From: Sesamum alatum
Taxonomy: Eukaryota; Streptophyta; Magnoliopsida; Lamiales; Pedaliaceae
Reading direction: 5' to 3'
Length of the DNA stretch: 64,000 nt
Assembly: GCA_034509735.1 (NCBI GenBank)
Contig: JACGWO010000005.1
Location: forward strand, 32,704,479-32,768,478
The position numbers and the translations under genes are program-made. The notes under the pieces are model-generated. The model was not told where the DNA came from. It made no database searches and saw only the letters and a list, made by a program, of their open reading frames with translations. Positions 12,901 to 23,986 of this stretch are shown in pieces. The number at the start of each line of letters is the position of its first letter. Within the stretch, counting starts at the first letter, position 1.

Positions 12901-13560
12901 CTGGATAAAGAAATTGCGAGTAGAGTTGGGCATCCTGTTCTCTAATCTGTTTGCCTAAGGGATAATAAGTTGCTAATTGATGCCAAATAGATGTTGTGCG
13001 TTTCGATGAAACATTGTCTATGTTGTACCTATCCTTTCAAGCTTCTCCAAGCTCTGCCACTAGGCATGAGTGGCACGATATGGATGGTTGACTGCCTCGA
13101 AATTCAACTTTCCATTCTTCAACATGTGTGTTTTTATATCCTGTGCAGGGAAAGATGGAGGAGGGACTTCTGCACCTAGAAAGAATAGCTCAACTAGAAG
13201 AGCCTGAGGGTCCAAAGATCAAGGCCCACTATTACGACGGTTTATTTATGCTGTCAAGGTATAAAAATTATGCCGTAACTCTCCCTTTCTTAATCCTTTG
13301 GCATTTTACATATGTTATCACTTCATTCTATTTGCCTGTGAAAAGTGGTGTTCTCAATGTTATTTTGTCAATAACTACATACTGACTGAAGTAAATTGGC
13401 CTCCAGTGCTTTACTGAATGTGGACCGTAAAGCTGAGGCATTGAAGTACTTGCAGATGTGCGCTGCTTATGATCCTTCTTACAATGCCTATTTTGAGCTC
13501 ATGGAAACTGATTCAACAGATTTTGCCAGTGATCTAGCTAGCAGCAGGAGAGATTTCTGA
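4828..13560 (+). CDS. OXA2: Mitochondrial OXA2-type membrane protein insertase with C-terminal TPR domain
   Basis: This is a YidC/Oxa1/Alb3-family insertase of the plant OXA2 (ALB3-like) branch, which inserts proteins such as COX2 into the mitochondrial inner membrane. Fourteen exons were traced with GT-AG ends and continuous phase: 4828-5156, 5556-5662, 6726-6853, 7417-7488, 8364-8465, 9527-9586, 10073-10138, 10523-10570, 11785-11961, 12050-12105, 12182-12299, 12528-12617, 13149-13258 and 13407-13560. The product is about 538 residues. The first about 85 residues are Ser/Arg/His-rich, like a mitochondrial presequence. The insertase core follows: FPWWIIISSSTVAMRLALFP, VFWFISSVAFQVPCFFLWIM, GVLGPIVPLIIAGLHF, YLQLLTLPILIATFNVPQ and GCLVYWLTNGSLSLIQ. 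A TPR-like helical part starts with AIGLLRLALEKDPGYARALL, which is the feature separating OXA2 from OXA1. Intron 3 opens with a long CT run. The OXA2a versus OXA2b assignment is not possible by eye. Confidence 0.9.
6860..6915 (+). repeat. (CT)n microsatellite in intron 3 of the OXA2-like gene
   Basis: An almost perfect CT dinucleotide run of about 55 bases begins seven bases after the exon 3 splice donor. Leu-Ser-repeat ORFs read from it are artefacts. Its closeness to the splice site could affect splicing; that is inference. Confidence 0.95.
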
Positions 13561-15052
13561 GTCACTACACCGTTTTGAGAGTTTTATTTCATTCCCTCCT
13601 TTTCATTTTTGTTACTCTTGGATACATTAGGTGCAAATCTTAGAAAGTATCATACCATTCTTTTTCTCAATCAATCCTAATAAGACGTCGTAAAGTGCTA
13701 GAAGCAAAACCACCAGTACCAGGGTTCTCTCGCTTGTCCATGTGGGGTCAGGTCTTGTTTTGTTGTATCCGAGGATTTGGATCTTGGTCGTTGTTGTAAC
13801 AGAGGAGACTAAAAATACATGTATGAATGATTGACGCATGATTCATGTTTATATTATGAAGATGATGTAGTTATCGACACACGTAAGTTGTAAGTCACTC
13901 GACATACCTAGTGGTCCTCTACGATGCACACATTAGTGGAGGAGGAGATTCAATTTGTTTGAATATGTTTTAAGTAGCTTAGCGTGTTTGATTGTTGTAC
14001 ATTGCCAAAATGTGAGGTGCAGAATATGAATGGCCAGTAAGTTGTGGAATCTAATGTGCATGTGTTGTCTGCAAATGAGTGATTCCACCAAGGATTTTCT
14101 ATATTTAGCCAGACTGTGGATGACGAGCCAGAGCCAGAGCCCACCCACAATTCTATTTGAATATATTCCTCCTACCTGTGTCGTTGTTGCTTTAAAATCA
14201 ATTCTGCGGCGTACTTTGGTTTTAGATGTCGGATGTCTTACTGTCCTTGTTCGTTTATGAACATTAATATTTCATGTAATTTGCTTCGTTTGCTGTACTC
14301 CTCCAGTTGATAAGACATTTACTGGGCAGTAAATGAGGTGAGAATTTGAATGCCGGGACAAATGATATGGTAGAGAAGGGCAATAATGTTGTCCAGAAAA
14401 CTAGTGATTAAGCATGGAATGGATGTTTGTAAAAGTAATAAGGAATGATGATGAGAAAAGAGGGAAATGAAACAGGGAATAATGGCGTGGGCAACTACTT
14501 TGAATTTGTGGTTCCAAATTGTGTGCAGGAAGTAAGATAGAAAAATCCAAGGGGAAAGGGAGGGTGGTGATTTTATGGTATGATTGTTGTCATTTGTCAA
14601 AGTGTCAGGCCAATCTTGTTCAACCGTGGAGGCGCAGAAGCCGTCAATTAGCATCAGATGATTGCGTCGGCCACGTGGCAATTAGTATTCATTCCATCAG
14701 GTATCATGTGTGGTTGTGGGGACACGTAGAGTCAAGTTTGGCACGCAAATGATCTCTTCTACTCCGGTTGTTGTGAATGCGAATAGGATGCGGACGGGTG
14801 GTGGGTGATCACGCCGGCCCGGCCCGTCATTTTCATTTACTTTTTCTCTTCGTTTTTATTTTGAGGTGAAAGCACTTCATTTATTTCTTTCTTGGATTTC
14901 AAATTTCAAAAAGTTTTGAAATGGTTGTCATAATAATAGTAAAGTTGCTTGGATGACCCGACTCTTTGTAATCTTCTCGTCTATGTAACCATCAATCATA
15001 TAAAATGTTGCTGGGGATTTTATACTTTGAATAATAATAATAATAATAATAA
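13561..15052. other. 3' flank and intergenic region
   Basis: The first 250 bases after the OXA2-like stop are probably 3' UTR. The remainder shows no coding exons on either strand. It ends in an (AAT)n run (about 15029-15057), into which the gypsy-like element inserted. Confidence 0.5.
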
Positions 15053-15423
15053 TAATAGTGCTAGAAAATTAGAATTACCTAAATACTCCCAAATGTACAA
15101 TTATTTTACGAAAATACCATGTAGTGAAAGTTATTAGTAGAAGTTATAGGTAGGTTAGTGGGGTGATGCCAAATTACCAAGGCACCCTTAACAGTTAAAT
15201 CTCGGCCGTTGGATTGAAGGTGATTGAGGGACGATATTGTACTTTCATCCCATGAAATTTACTATAAATAGAGGGTGAAATTCTTTGTAAAGCTCTCTTA
15301 TTCATTTTTTTAAATACAAGTTACTTTTCTTACTTTTGGAAGAGTTTATAAGAGTTATTTGCCTCGCGACGTCGTTTCGAGTCACCGTGCTTAGATCAAC
15401 AACCTCTCGAATCTTACACCATC
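15053..15423 (+). repeat. Left LTR of the gypsy-like element
   Basis: It matches 19877-20245 along its length with few substitutions. Its core promoter is TATAAATA at 15263-15270. The LTR ends near ATCTTACACC, and the primer-binding core TTGGCGCCGTCTGTGG follows. The first bases (TAATAG against TGATAG in the right LTR) appear to have lost the canonical TG. Confidence 0.85.
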
Positions 15424-15425
15424 TG

Positions 15426-15442
15426 CTTGGCGCCGTCTGTGG
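15426..15442 (+). other. Primer-binding site of the gypsy-like element
   Basis: TTGGCGCCGTCTGTGG directly follows the left LTR. TGGCGCC is the usual start of primer sites in many plant gypsy elements, where it pairs with a tRNA 3' end. The exact tRNA was not assigned. Confidence 0.7.
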
Positions 15443-15465
15443 AAAACCTGGTCTAGGCATTAAAG

Positions 15466-16004
15466 ATGAATACTCGTTCGAGGGCGAGGAGCGCGAACGT
15501 GGGGCAAGAGGAACCCGAGAGAAGAAGGGAAGCGCGCAGCCAGCGGAAGGAGAGACAAGGTCACGCCTTGGAGAATCCACTAGAGCACGGCCAGCAGGAG
15601 GAGAGGCAAGGCCAAGGCCACGCTTTGGAGAGTCCACCAGCGTACCCAGGAGGAGGAGAGGTAGGAAGAGGTCGAGGCTCCACCTCAGCAGGAGCAAGGC
15701 CACTCCTTGGAGAATCCACCAGCGCCCCCAGGAGGAGGAGAGGCAGGAAGAGGTCGAGGCTCCACCTCCACCTCCAGTTATTCAGATAACTCCTGAGGCT
15801 CTTCACAAGTTGGTGGAGGATGCATCCGCCCAAGCCGCCGTGAGGGCCACAGAGGAAGAGAAAGGGGTTCCCTTTAGGATAGAAGGAAGTAAGCGTGAAC
15901 GTAGACATTTGCCCCCGGGGGATTTGGCTCAATACACCCCCCGGACCTCGCGAACTCAAACGCTCGATGCAACCAAGCGACGAGGATTGGGATCGAGACC
16001 ATAG
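15466..16004 (+). pseudogene. Decayed gag-like ORF of the gypsy-like element
   Basis: The reading starts MNTRSRARSANVG, a common N-terminus of plant gypsy Gag, and continues to 15789 in a Glu/Arg/Pro-rich frame. The conserved continuation (VIQITPEALHKLVEDA) lies in another frame and ends at 16004, so a frameshift separates the two parts. The first half contains imperfect repeats of about 84 bp (15560-15770) centred on a GGAGGAGGAGAGG block, which probably explains the indel. No capsid or zinc-knuckle region is recognisable downstream. The antisense ORF over this region is a shadow of the repeats. Confidence 0.65.
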
Positions 16005-16379
16005 CTTCGAAGGAATGCCACCACTTGAAGAATGAGGTCGAGGAGTTAATCCGAAGAGATTACTTACAAGAATTCGTGGGACAAAGGAAACGAGAGCTAT
16101 AGGAAACCGCTTTTGGAAACAGGCACGTGGCATGTGGGAGTAAAGCAGGAAGCAGAACGAGCTAGCAAGGACAACCTCCCAACTGTTGGAGTTAGGAGGA
16201 TTACCTCGGGAGGCCCAATAAGAAGAGATACGAAGCAAGTTGAGAGAGTCGCTCAGAGAGCAAGGCAAGCTAAAGGAGTTGCGGTGAGAGCAATAGGATG
16301 CGATGCCAACCGTATCATCTTTGGCGAGAAGGCAACAGTGTTGCCAGCGGGTCCAAGAACGAGTCGGAGTTGATGTGCT

Positions 16380-16540
16380 GAGCAAGGGGAGAAAGCTGAC
16401 TTGTGTCATAGGAGCGACATATGCAAGGGGAGAAAGCTGACTTGCATCGCAGGAGCGACATATGCATGGGGAGAAAACTGACTTGCGCCATGAGAGCGAC
16501 ATATGCAGGGGGAGAAAGCAGGAGTGACATATGCGAGGGC
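16380..16540 (+). repeat. Tandem repeat, about 45 bp, four units
   Basis: Inside the gypsy-like element, units begin GGGGAGAAAGCTGACTTG and end GAGCGACATATGCA. There are three well-preserved units and one shortened one. Confidence 0.85.
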
Positions 16541-17584
16541 GGATATCGACTTCCAACTTGTGGTCAAACAGTTGAATGGAGGCCACAAAGCTGGGGGAGC
16601 AGATGACCAAGTACTTAGCAAACATTCAAGCATTAAGAAGGAACCTCGATGAAGTCACCCTAGAACAAATCCCGCGGTCGTACAAGGAAGAGACGAACTG
16701 ACTCACTAAGTCAGCCAGCTCATTGGCTACTTCGGAGAGCGAGGGAATAACCCTACTAAGTCAAGAGTGACACGAAGTGGACGTGGTGTGGGAAGAAGCC
16801 TTGTTGGTGAAAAGCGTTCCATCAAGCTGGAAAGAAGGTCTGGAAGAAGATTGAGAATTTGGGATTTTGTCTCAAGACCCCAAGGAACCCCAAGGAAGCA
16901 AGTGTAATTCGAGCTAGGACAATAAAGCTCATGATAATTGGAAGTAAGCTGCATAGGAGGGGTTTTTCTTACAAACCACATCTTGGATACATCGGTGGGG
17001 ACTAAGCAGAGCACGATGAGGGAGGCTGCGTGATCACCCCAGAGGTAGAGTGTTAGCAGGCCAGTCCCCGCAGCGAGGACACCTCTGGCCTGTAGAGCGT
17101 AAGTATGCATAAAGCTTGGTGAAGAACTCCGAGGATGCTAGGAACATGCCGACGTTATTCACGCCCCAACGGAGAGTATGAACCTTTGCGACACCCCCTT
17201 CTGACGGGCAGGCGGAAGTAATCAGCAGGGTAGTTTTCCAAATTTGAGGACGAGGCTGGAGGTAGCTAAAGGAAGTTGGGTGGAAGGACACCCGCGAGTC
17301 CTAGGGGAGTATTGAGCAACCCCGCGACGAGGCACGAGAGAGCACCCATTCAATCTAGTCAATGAGACAGAGAGCATGGCCAAAGTGGACGCCAAATAAG
17401 CATGACTGTATCAAGTCGGAGAAAATGAACGAGAAAAAAATGTCCACATATGTGGAACGTTGCTAAAAAACATTTTTACTCAATGCTTTGTATCCCTTTC
17501 CGAATACTTTGTAACCCAGAAAAACGGTAATGATATGTACACTTTTTCTTGTCTACTTGTTGTAGATTCATACTTGCATTTTAT

Positions 17585-18362
17585 TTAGTGAGAGAGGGGA
17601 ATGACCCCTCATATTTAACACTTTATTTGGTAGGAGAGGGGAATGACCCCTCACATTTAACACTTTATTTAGCAAAAGAGGGGGATGGCCCCTCACACTG
17701 ACACTCTTGGAGGGGGATGTCCCCTCACATCTATATCTTGTATAAAAGAGGGGGGTTGCCCCTCACATTGACATATTTCATCTAAAAGAGGGGGATGACC
17801 CCTCACGTTATTATTTTACCTAAAAGAGGGGGATGACCCCACGCGTTAATATTCTATCTAGAAGAGGAGGATTGCCCCTCACATAGGGGGAATGCTCCTC
17901 ACATTGAAAAGTTGGAGGTGGATGGTCCCTCACATTGAAAAGAGGGGGATTGCCCATCACATTAATATTTTATCTAAAAGGGGGGTATTGCCCCTCACAT
18001 TGATACTTTATTTAAAAGAGGGGGATGACCCCTTCAATTTTTACCTAAAGAGGGGGAAGGCCCCTCACCTTAACATCTTGTTTATAAGAGGGGGACTGCC
18101 CTCACAGTAATATTTCATCTAAAGGAGGGGGATGGCCCCTCATGTTTTACCTAAAAGAGGGGGATGACCCCTCACTTTAATATCTTGTTTGAAAGAGGGG
18201 GATTGCCCCTCACGCTGACATTTGATCCAAAAAGAGGGGGGTTGCCCTTCACCTTGATATTTAGTTCAACACTTGGCTTATAAGATATTTAGTTCAACAT
18301 TTGGCTTATAAGATATTTAGTTTAATATTTTGCTTATAAGAGGGGGATTGCCCCTTACATAT
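17585..18362 (+). repeat. Tandem array of about 20 hairpin-like GAGGGG...CCCCTC units
   Basis: The array lies inside the gypsy-like element. Each unit of about 30-45 bp carries an imperfect palindrome of the form GAGGGGGATGACCCCTCAC, followed by an AT-rich spacer with variants of ATTTTATCTAAA. Spacer lengths differ, so this is an imperfect minisatellite rather than a strict array. Near 18255-18345 the spacer itself is repeated about three times (TTGGCTTATAAGATATTTAG). No coding frame is conserved across the units. Confidence 0.9.
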
Positions 18363-18439
18363 GAAATTTAGTTCGAGAAGAAACAACTTGATATAATGAG
18401 CAATGGAGGAACCAAGTTTGATAACATATAAAAAATGAA

Positions 18440-18595
18440 CCTTTAAGAAGTTCCCCATAATGATAAAGACCTCCCATAAAGGACCAAGAGTGTTCCAACC
18501 AAGGGAATTTCTACTGAGAAGTTCTCCAAAAATGATAAAGACCTCCCACAAAGGACCAAAAGTGTTCCAACCAAGGGAACTTCTACAGAAGTTTC
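18440..18595 (+). repeat. Direct duplication, about 74 bp, two copies
   Basis: Two near-identical blocks containing AATGATAAAGACCTCCCA and GTGTTCCAACCAAGGGAA lie inside the gypsy-like element, just downstream of the hairpin array. Confidence 0.85.
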
Positions 18596-19159
18596 GAATA
18601 GCCCAACGGGCTGCGCCGTGGCGCAACTTGACGCAACACGATATATGGCGCGACACCAATTCAACATGACAAGTCGCGCTTGCGAACACACTAAGCCTCA
18701 TCTCCCTTCCTTGACGAAAGGCGAGAACAGACTCGCGAATCGCGTTTGCCAACACACCAAGCCTCTAGAAAAATTTTACAACTGTGGAGAGGAAGATTTA
18801 GAAGAACGAGTCCTTAACAACTTTCTCAAGGATAAATAAAAGATCGAAGAGCCTCAAGAGAGGAAGTGGCATCAAGATCCCGCAACGCCGGAAGAAACTC
18901 TTCGAAGTACGTGAAAGAATTAGGAGCGAAGTGGTTGACGCGCGACATCGAGGTCTGAAACGGGGGGCTTGCACTATCGAAGGAAATCGAGGAATTTTCA
19001 ACTTTTTTCTAGCTTTAATTTTTGGAAAAATCTAGCAAATCAGATGAACGTTCCTGGTGCCCTAAACCAAAATCACTTCGTGATCAAAATCGACCACTTC
19101 AGCAAGCAAGAGAGGAAGAAGGAGGGGCGACAAGACACCCTCGGTCAAAATCCGACCGA

Positions 19160-19295
19160 GACGGGGGGCCACGACCAGACTCTAGCCGAGGCATCCCGCC
19201 TCGACCAAAGCCTGACCGAGGCACGTGCCTCGAGCAGATTCTGGCCGAGGCACGTGCCTCGAACAGACTCTAGCCGAGGCACGCCTCGGCCATGC
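19160..19295 (+). repeat. GC-rich tandem repeat with GCCGAGGCACG core
   Basis: About five imperfect units of roughly 27 bp share GCCGAGGCAC and GTGCCTCG, which together form palindromes. The array lies in the 3' part of the gypsy-like element. Confidence 0.8.
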
Positions 19296-19876
19296 CGCGA
19301 TCCACTATCGACGGACCCCCACGACGCCTCGTTGGACATTTTCTTAAAGTGCGTGACATCCTAAAAATCTTTCGGACTGGCAAATTGTTTTTGTTTTTTC
19401 CAGATTAACGAATGATGACTTTTGGAAGTCTAAAAACTAGAACTATTGCACGGAAAGAGATGAAGAGCCATATACTCGAACCAACTCGTTTCGATATTTT
19501 TTCTGGAATGTGGCTGAGACCAAGAAGACAGACTGAACAAAGCAAGAGGAAGAAAGTCAGAAAATCCCATCGAGTTTACACATAGAAGACAAGGAATCCT
19601 AGCAAGGGAAGGAGTTGAACCAAGAATAGTCTCAAAGGAAAAAGAACCTGTATGAAGAAGGGACCCAAGAAGGAAGAAACCCGTGGCAGAAGTAGAAGAA
19701 GAGACAAGAAGAAAAAAGAGCCCCAGTAGAAGAGGGATTCGTGCCAAGAGGAATCCCATAAAAGAAAGACCCTACATCAGAAAGGAGCATCATCAAGAAG
19801 AGGAAGATGAATCAGAATCAAATTATCTGTTTGAACTTCCAAATTTTCCAGAAGCATTTGGAAGTTGGGGGGCTAC

Positions 19877-20245
19877 TGATAGTGCTAGGAAATTAGAATT
19901 ACCAAAATACCCCCAAATGTATTATTTACGAAAATGCCATGTAGTGGAAGTTATTAGTAGAAGTTATAGGTAGGTTAGTGGGGTGATGCCAAATTACCAA
20001 GGCACTCTTAGCAGTTAAATCTCGGCCGTTGGATTGAAGGCGGTTGAGGGATGATATTGTACTTTCACCCCATGAAATTTACTATAAATAGAGGGTGAAA
20101 TCCTTTGTAAAGCTCTCTCATTCATTTATTTTTTATACAAGTTACTTTTCTTACTTTTGGAAGAGTTTATAACAGTTATTTGCCTTGCGATGTCTTTTTG
20201 AGTCACCGTGCTTAGATCAACAACCTCTCGAATCTTACACCGTCA
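19877..20245 (+). repeat. Right LTR of the gypsy-like element
   Basis: It is the partner of 15053-15423. It begins TGATAGTGCTAGG after a polypurine stretch and has TATAAATA at 20083-20090. It ends near ACACCGTCA and is followed by AATAATAATG, matching the AAT-rich left flank. Confidence 0.85.
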
Positions 20246-20316
20246 AATAATAATGTTATTATATATGTATATGGAAAAAGAAAATAGTTGGGATTGAAAT
20301 GAAATTGTTACTATAA

Positions 20317-20699
20317 GGGCATGTTTACTACTTTGGATGTGATTATGATGTGATAGATTAATAAATGATATTATTTGGGATAAATGGTTGTAGGCTAATA
20401 TAATATTTTGTTTCCTTATTATGTATGTTGTAGGATTGTAGGCTAATATAAATCGACTTTAGGGGAAAATTTGTAATTTTTTCTACATTTGAGGATATTA
20501 AAATAAAATATAATACTCAATAGAAGGGCTATATGGACCAATGTACAAATTATAACAATTTTCGGATGATTTGAATACCACCTCTTTATAATATCGGGCC
20601 CTTGATTCAAAATCAAGGGCCCCAATTTTTTCAAGTAAACCTAAGTTTGAAAATAATTAGGCTATAAATTAAGTCTAATTATGAATAGTAAACATGACC
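20317..20699. mobile_element. PIF/Harbinger-type MITE (383 bp)
   Basis: The left end reads GGGCATGTTTACTA; the reverse complement of the right end reads GGTCATGTTTACTA. Both are flanked by TAA (20314-20316 and 20700-20702), a 3-bp TWA-type target duplication typical of PIF/Harbinger. The interior is AT-rich and has no gene. The termini closely resemble those of the large element at 41415, so the two probably belong to related families. Confidence 0.85.
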
Positions 20700-20702
20700 T
20701 AA

Positions 20703-21570
20703 TAGTAATTAGAAATAATGATAGGAAAGAAATCTCTGTAACTATTATTATTATATGTGTATGGGGTTAGAAATGGTTGAAGGTGGTGGAGTGGATAGTA
20801 ATAAATTGATTTAGGGAAGTGAGGAGAAATTCATGAGAGGGAGTGGAAGTGATTTGGTGTTATTGTGCCCTCACAATCACATAGATATTTTGGAGGACCC
20901 CCAACCCCAACCCCAACTACGCACGCAAACCCCATTTCCCAACCCACCCACCTCATATTTTATCACATCTATTTATTTATTATTATTTATTCATTCTTTT
21001 GCTTAATACCTCAACTATATTCATCAATCACCACCTCCCTAATACCATATACCTTCATAATCTTGTGCCTCCTAATCAAACTTGATACTAACCATTTTCA
21101 AGTCCCTCACATTAATAATTAATGATGGGTGTTTTAGAGAGATTATTAATAATAATAATAATAATAGAGAAAGAGAAAGAGAAATGGTGGTGAAAGAAAG
21201 AAAGTGACAGGAGGTTCGAGGTGGACGAGGTTTTTGTGGACAGGGATGGATGGATGTATTCATTATTCATTATTTTTTTTATATAACAACAAGATACTTT
21301 CTCTCTCTCTCTCTCTCTCTGTCTGCGTGTGTGCAGTAAAGAAAGAAGGAAAGAAATCTCCACATGTTTGTTTGTGGTTGATTTTTGTTTGGTTGATACC
21401 TTCCATTTTTTTTCTCTCTCTCTCTTTCATTCCCACAAATCTATTACTATTCAAAATTGAATGAGTGAAATATGTGGTGTATTTATGAGGTGGGTGTTTT
21501 GGTGTTTACTGTTTTGTGTTCCAATTCAACACACACTCACACATACATATATCCCAACCTCCCTTCTCCT
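20703..21570. promoter_or_regulatory. Upstream region of the B-box gene, rich in CT tracts
   Basis: No gene is supported. The region carries (AAT)n near 21145-21165, a CT run near 21298-21320 and several poly-pyrimidine tracts, forming the distal promoter of the B-box gene. CT/GA runs of this kind are known binding sites for plant GAGA-binding BPC proteins; use here is inference. Confidence 0.5.
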
Positions 21571-22005
21571 ACTCCTACTCCTCCTCTCTCTCCATTTCTT
21601 CTTATATACTTGTTCATCTAAGATCCTTCCTTTTCTCCCTCTCTCTCTCTCTCTCTCTCTCTGATTCTTGAATAAACTTAGCAGCAGCAGCAGCAGCAGC
21701 AGCAGCAATATTACTACTACTACTAGTACTACACTCATTCTGCCTGTATTTGGTCTCCCCTTTAAACTCGCTCACCCTCTTCTTCTCTCTCTCTCTCTCT
21801 CTCTCATCACCTAATAAGAACAACATTCCTTCTCTCTATCTCTCTCTTTACCATTTCCATTTTTCACTCCCAAACCCTACACTTTTTCTTTCATCTCTAT
21901 CCCTTTCCTTTCTTCTCTCTCTTTTACCACCTTCATCTCCCATCACTACTACTTCCCCCCTCTTCACTACTCTTCCTCTTTTCTCAATCTTCTTCCCTCA
22001 TTACC
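21571..22005 (+). promoter_or_regulatory. Probable core promoter and pyrimidine-rich 5' leader of the B-box gene
   Basis: A TATATA motif near 21603 lies about 400 bases before the ATG. Downstream come CT runs (21636-21662, 21786-21806), an (AGC)n run (21681-21707) and long C/T-rich stretches. No upstream ATG was seen between about 21640 and the start codon at 22006. Transcription start is inferred, not seen. Confidence 0.5.
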
Positions 22006-22737
22006 ATGAAAGTCAGACTGTGTGAGCTCTGCAATGCCCAAGCCGTCGTCTTCTGCCCTTCCGACGACGCTTTTCTCTGCTCCACCTGCGACGCTAAAGT
22101 TCACCACGCTAACTTCCTCGTAGCTCGCCACCTTCGCAAATCCCTTTGCTCCAACTGCAACGCCTTCACCGGAGATGATGGCTTCTCCGCCCTCGCTTTC
22201 CCCCCTACCAGTTGCCCTTCATGCCCTCCGCCGCCTTCCGCCGATGACGACCTCGACTCCCTCTCCTCCTCCAATTCCTCCGTTTGCATCTCCTCCACCA
22301 CCACCAAGGATTGCGGAAGGAGGGATTCTGGAGGTGTCGACTCTTCGTCCACGGCCACCACTGGGAAGAGTGGTACTCGACGGCCGAGGGTGGATTATTT
22401 CAAAGCGGAGGGCATTTTCGTCAACTGGTGTGCCAAGCTCGGCGTCCGGGACGACGCCGTTGTACGGATGGCTTGTAGAGTTTTGCGGGTGTGCGTGGAT
22501 GGATGGAGGCTTGTTTTGCCATTCCGCGTTTGCCTTGCGGCTTCGATGTGGCTGGGCTTGAGGCTGAGCCGCGAGAACAAGTCGGTTGTCAGTTGGGAGG
22601 TTCTGAAGCGGCTTGAGGAGATATCGGGTGTGCCGGCGAAAATCATACGAGCCGCCGAGGCGAGGCTGGAGCGTAGTTTAAGGCAGCAGCAGCAGCGGCG
22701 CCGGGTAGAGCTGGAGGAGGGATGGGCAGAGTGCTAG
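22006..22737 (+). CDS. BBX32: Single B-box zinc finger protein, BBX32 type
   Basis: This is an intronless 243-residue protein of the plant B-box family, class with one B-box and no CCT domain. The B-box lies at residues 5-47, with CELCNAQAVVFC, FLCSTCDAKVH, and SLCSNC starting at 46. A Ser/Pro-rich linker follows. The C-terminal half has the blocks GIFVNWCAKLG and EEGWAE, which I recall from Arabidopsis BBX32 (about 225 residues). BBX32 is known as a repressor-like cofactor in light signalling that works through other B-box proteins and HY5; that role here is inference from the family. The start follows a long leader free of upstream ATGs, and the first ATG is used. Codons are GC-rich compared with the surrounding DNA. 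Confidence 0.88.
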   Translation: MKVRLCELCNAQAVVFCPSDDAFLCSTCDAKVHHANFLVARHLRKSLCSNCNAFTGDDGFSALAFPPTSCPSCPPPPSADDDLDSLSSSNSSVCISSTTTKDCGRRDSGGVDSSSTATTGKSGTRRPRVDYFKAEGIFVNWCAKLGVRDDAVVRMACRVLRVCVDGWRLVLPFRVCLAASMWLGLRLSRENKSVVSWEVLKRLEEISGVPAKIIRAAEARLERSLRQQQQRRRVELEEGWAEC

Positions 22738-23986
22738 GCTAGGCTTGACTTGATTAGGGTGTTCGGCTTGGTGGTCTTTTTTATTTTTTATTTTTAATTA
22801 ATGAATAGTGTTTTGTGTTAAAAGAAATTATTTTTAAAATTTTATGTGGGGGCCACCTTTTAGTTTTAGTAAAAATGTAGAGATAGGTAAGGTTGTTGTT
22901 TCTATCTCTCTCTCTCTCTCTCTGACTCTTTGTATTCTTTTGCATGGGCGAAACCGGACCGGAACAGGAGTTTAGAATTAATGCCGGTTTTGAATGGTTT
23001 TAATTAATTAGGATCAATGAACATTTCTATTTAATTAATTACCAATATTAATTTAACCCTTTTCTTTTCCCATGCAATGTGATATTTGTATGTAATGATC
23101 AATATATATATATATATATATTTGTTGAACTTTTTAGGTAATTGATAAGTTGTGGTTATATTTTAATTTTGGTATAGGGGAGGAGTTAATTATTAGCTAG
23201 TTTGAAGATTGTTCTAATTAATTTAATGGGTATGGACACATGACATGAGATAATATGTATCAGATATATATTTGTGGTGCAAAATGTTACAACCCATACA
23301 TATAATTAAGTTCGTACGGACCCATATAATTATATACTAATAAATTGTATTAACACAATAAAGCTGGTCTGCCATCTAACTCTGTATTTTTCTATTTTAT
23401 GTGTGATCATGTTATTGGACTACTACTACTAATACGAGGACTCTTATTCAAGCAATATTCTTATTTTTTATCTAATAAATTCTTATTTGATTTGAATGCT
23501 ATATATATTATTCTTTTTACATACGACGATTTTGATGATTTATTAAAATACTACACCCCATATATATATGTATATATTCCAATTAATAAGCCATGCACGC
23601 ATGTAACAATTTGAAAGTATAATCAATGATAGTGCGTATGAGATGAAGTTGTTGTGGTTCTTTGCAAAAAAGGCAAGAGAGAGTCTTCACAATAAAAGCA
23701 AAAGCCAAGACCTATCAAATTAGTAAAATGCGTCAGATTACCTTGATAACCTCGACAGATTAATCTTAGTAGTCATGTAATCAAGGAAAGATTTTTTCGG
23801 CTTGTAAAAATTCTGGTATAAACGTGCTATCACACCCACTCAATACAAATTCAGTTGATCTCGCTTCACAGCAACATCAATACACAAAACTAGCTATAAT
23901 CCTATTTAACACTATGTATATACTTTTGCAACTCTCCATACCACGGAAAGGAAATTATAGTTTACATGAGATCGACTGTACTCTCT
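22738..23986. other. Intergenic region between the convergent B-box and GT14 genes
   Basis: The first about 150 bases are probably the B-box 3' UTR. A CT run lies near 22903-22923 and an (AT)n run near 23103-23120. The rest is AT-rich with no exon-like frame on either strand. Confidence 0.5.

Larger units (their letters stand above)
15053..20245 (+). mobile_element. Non-autonomous gypsy-like LTR element (LARD/TR-GAG type)
   Basis: Two near-identical LTRs of about 370 bp (15053-15423 and 19877-20245) flank 4.45 kb of internal DNA. A TGGCGCC primer-site core follows the left LTR, and a purine stretch GGAAGTTGGGGGG precedes the right LTR. The flanks are consistent with a 5-bp AATAA target duplication, but the site is an AAT microsatellite, so this carries little weight. 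The only coding trace is the start of a gag-like ORF; pol is absent. The internal part is filled with GC-rich and tandemly repeated DNA. This matches large retrotransposon derivatives (LARDs) or terminal-repeat retrotransposons with GAG, which depend on proteins from related autonomous elements. Confidence 0.85.

Noticed and set aside
15561..16625. 354-codon minus ORF over the gypsy-like element
   Set aside because: It is the antisense shadow of the repetitive gag start and of tandem repeats; no recognised domain.
17585..18362. CRISPR-like array of short repeats
   Set aside because: Units vary in length and sequence, the spacers are related to each other, and the array lies inside a plant LTR element; CRISPR is not expected in a plant nuclear genome.
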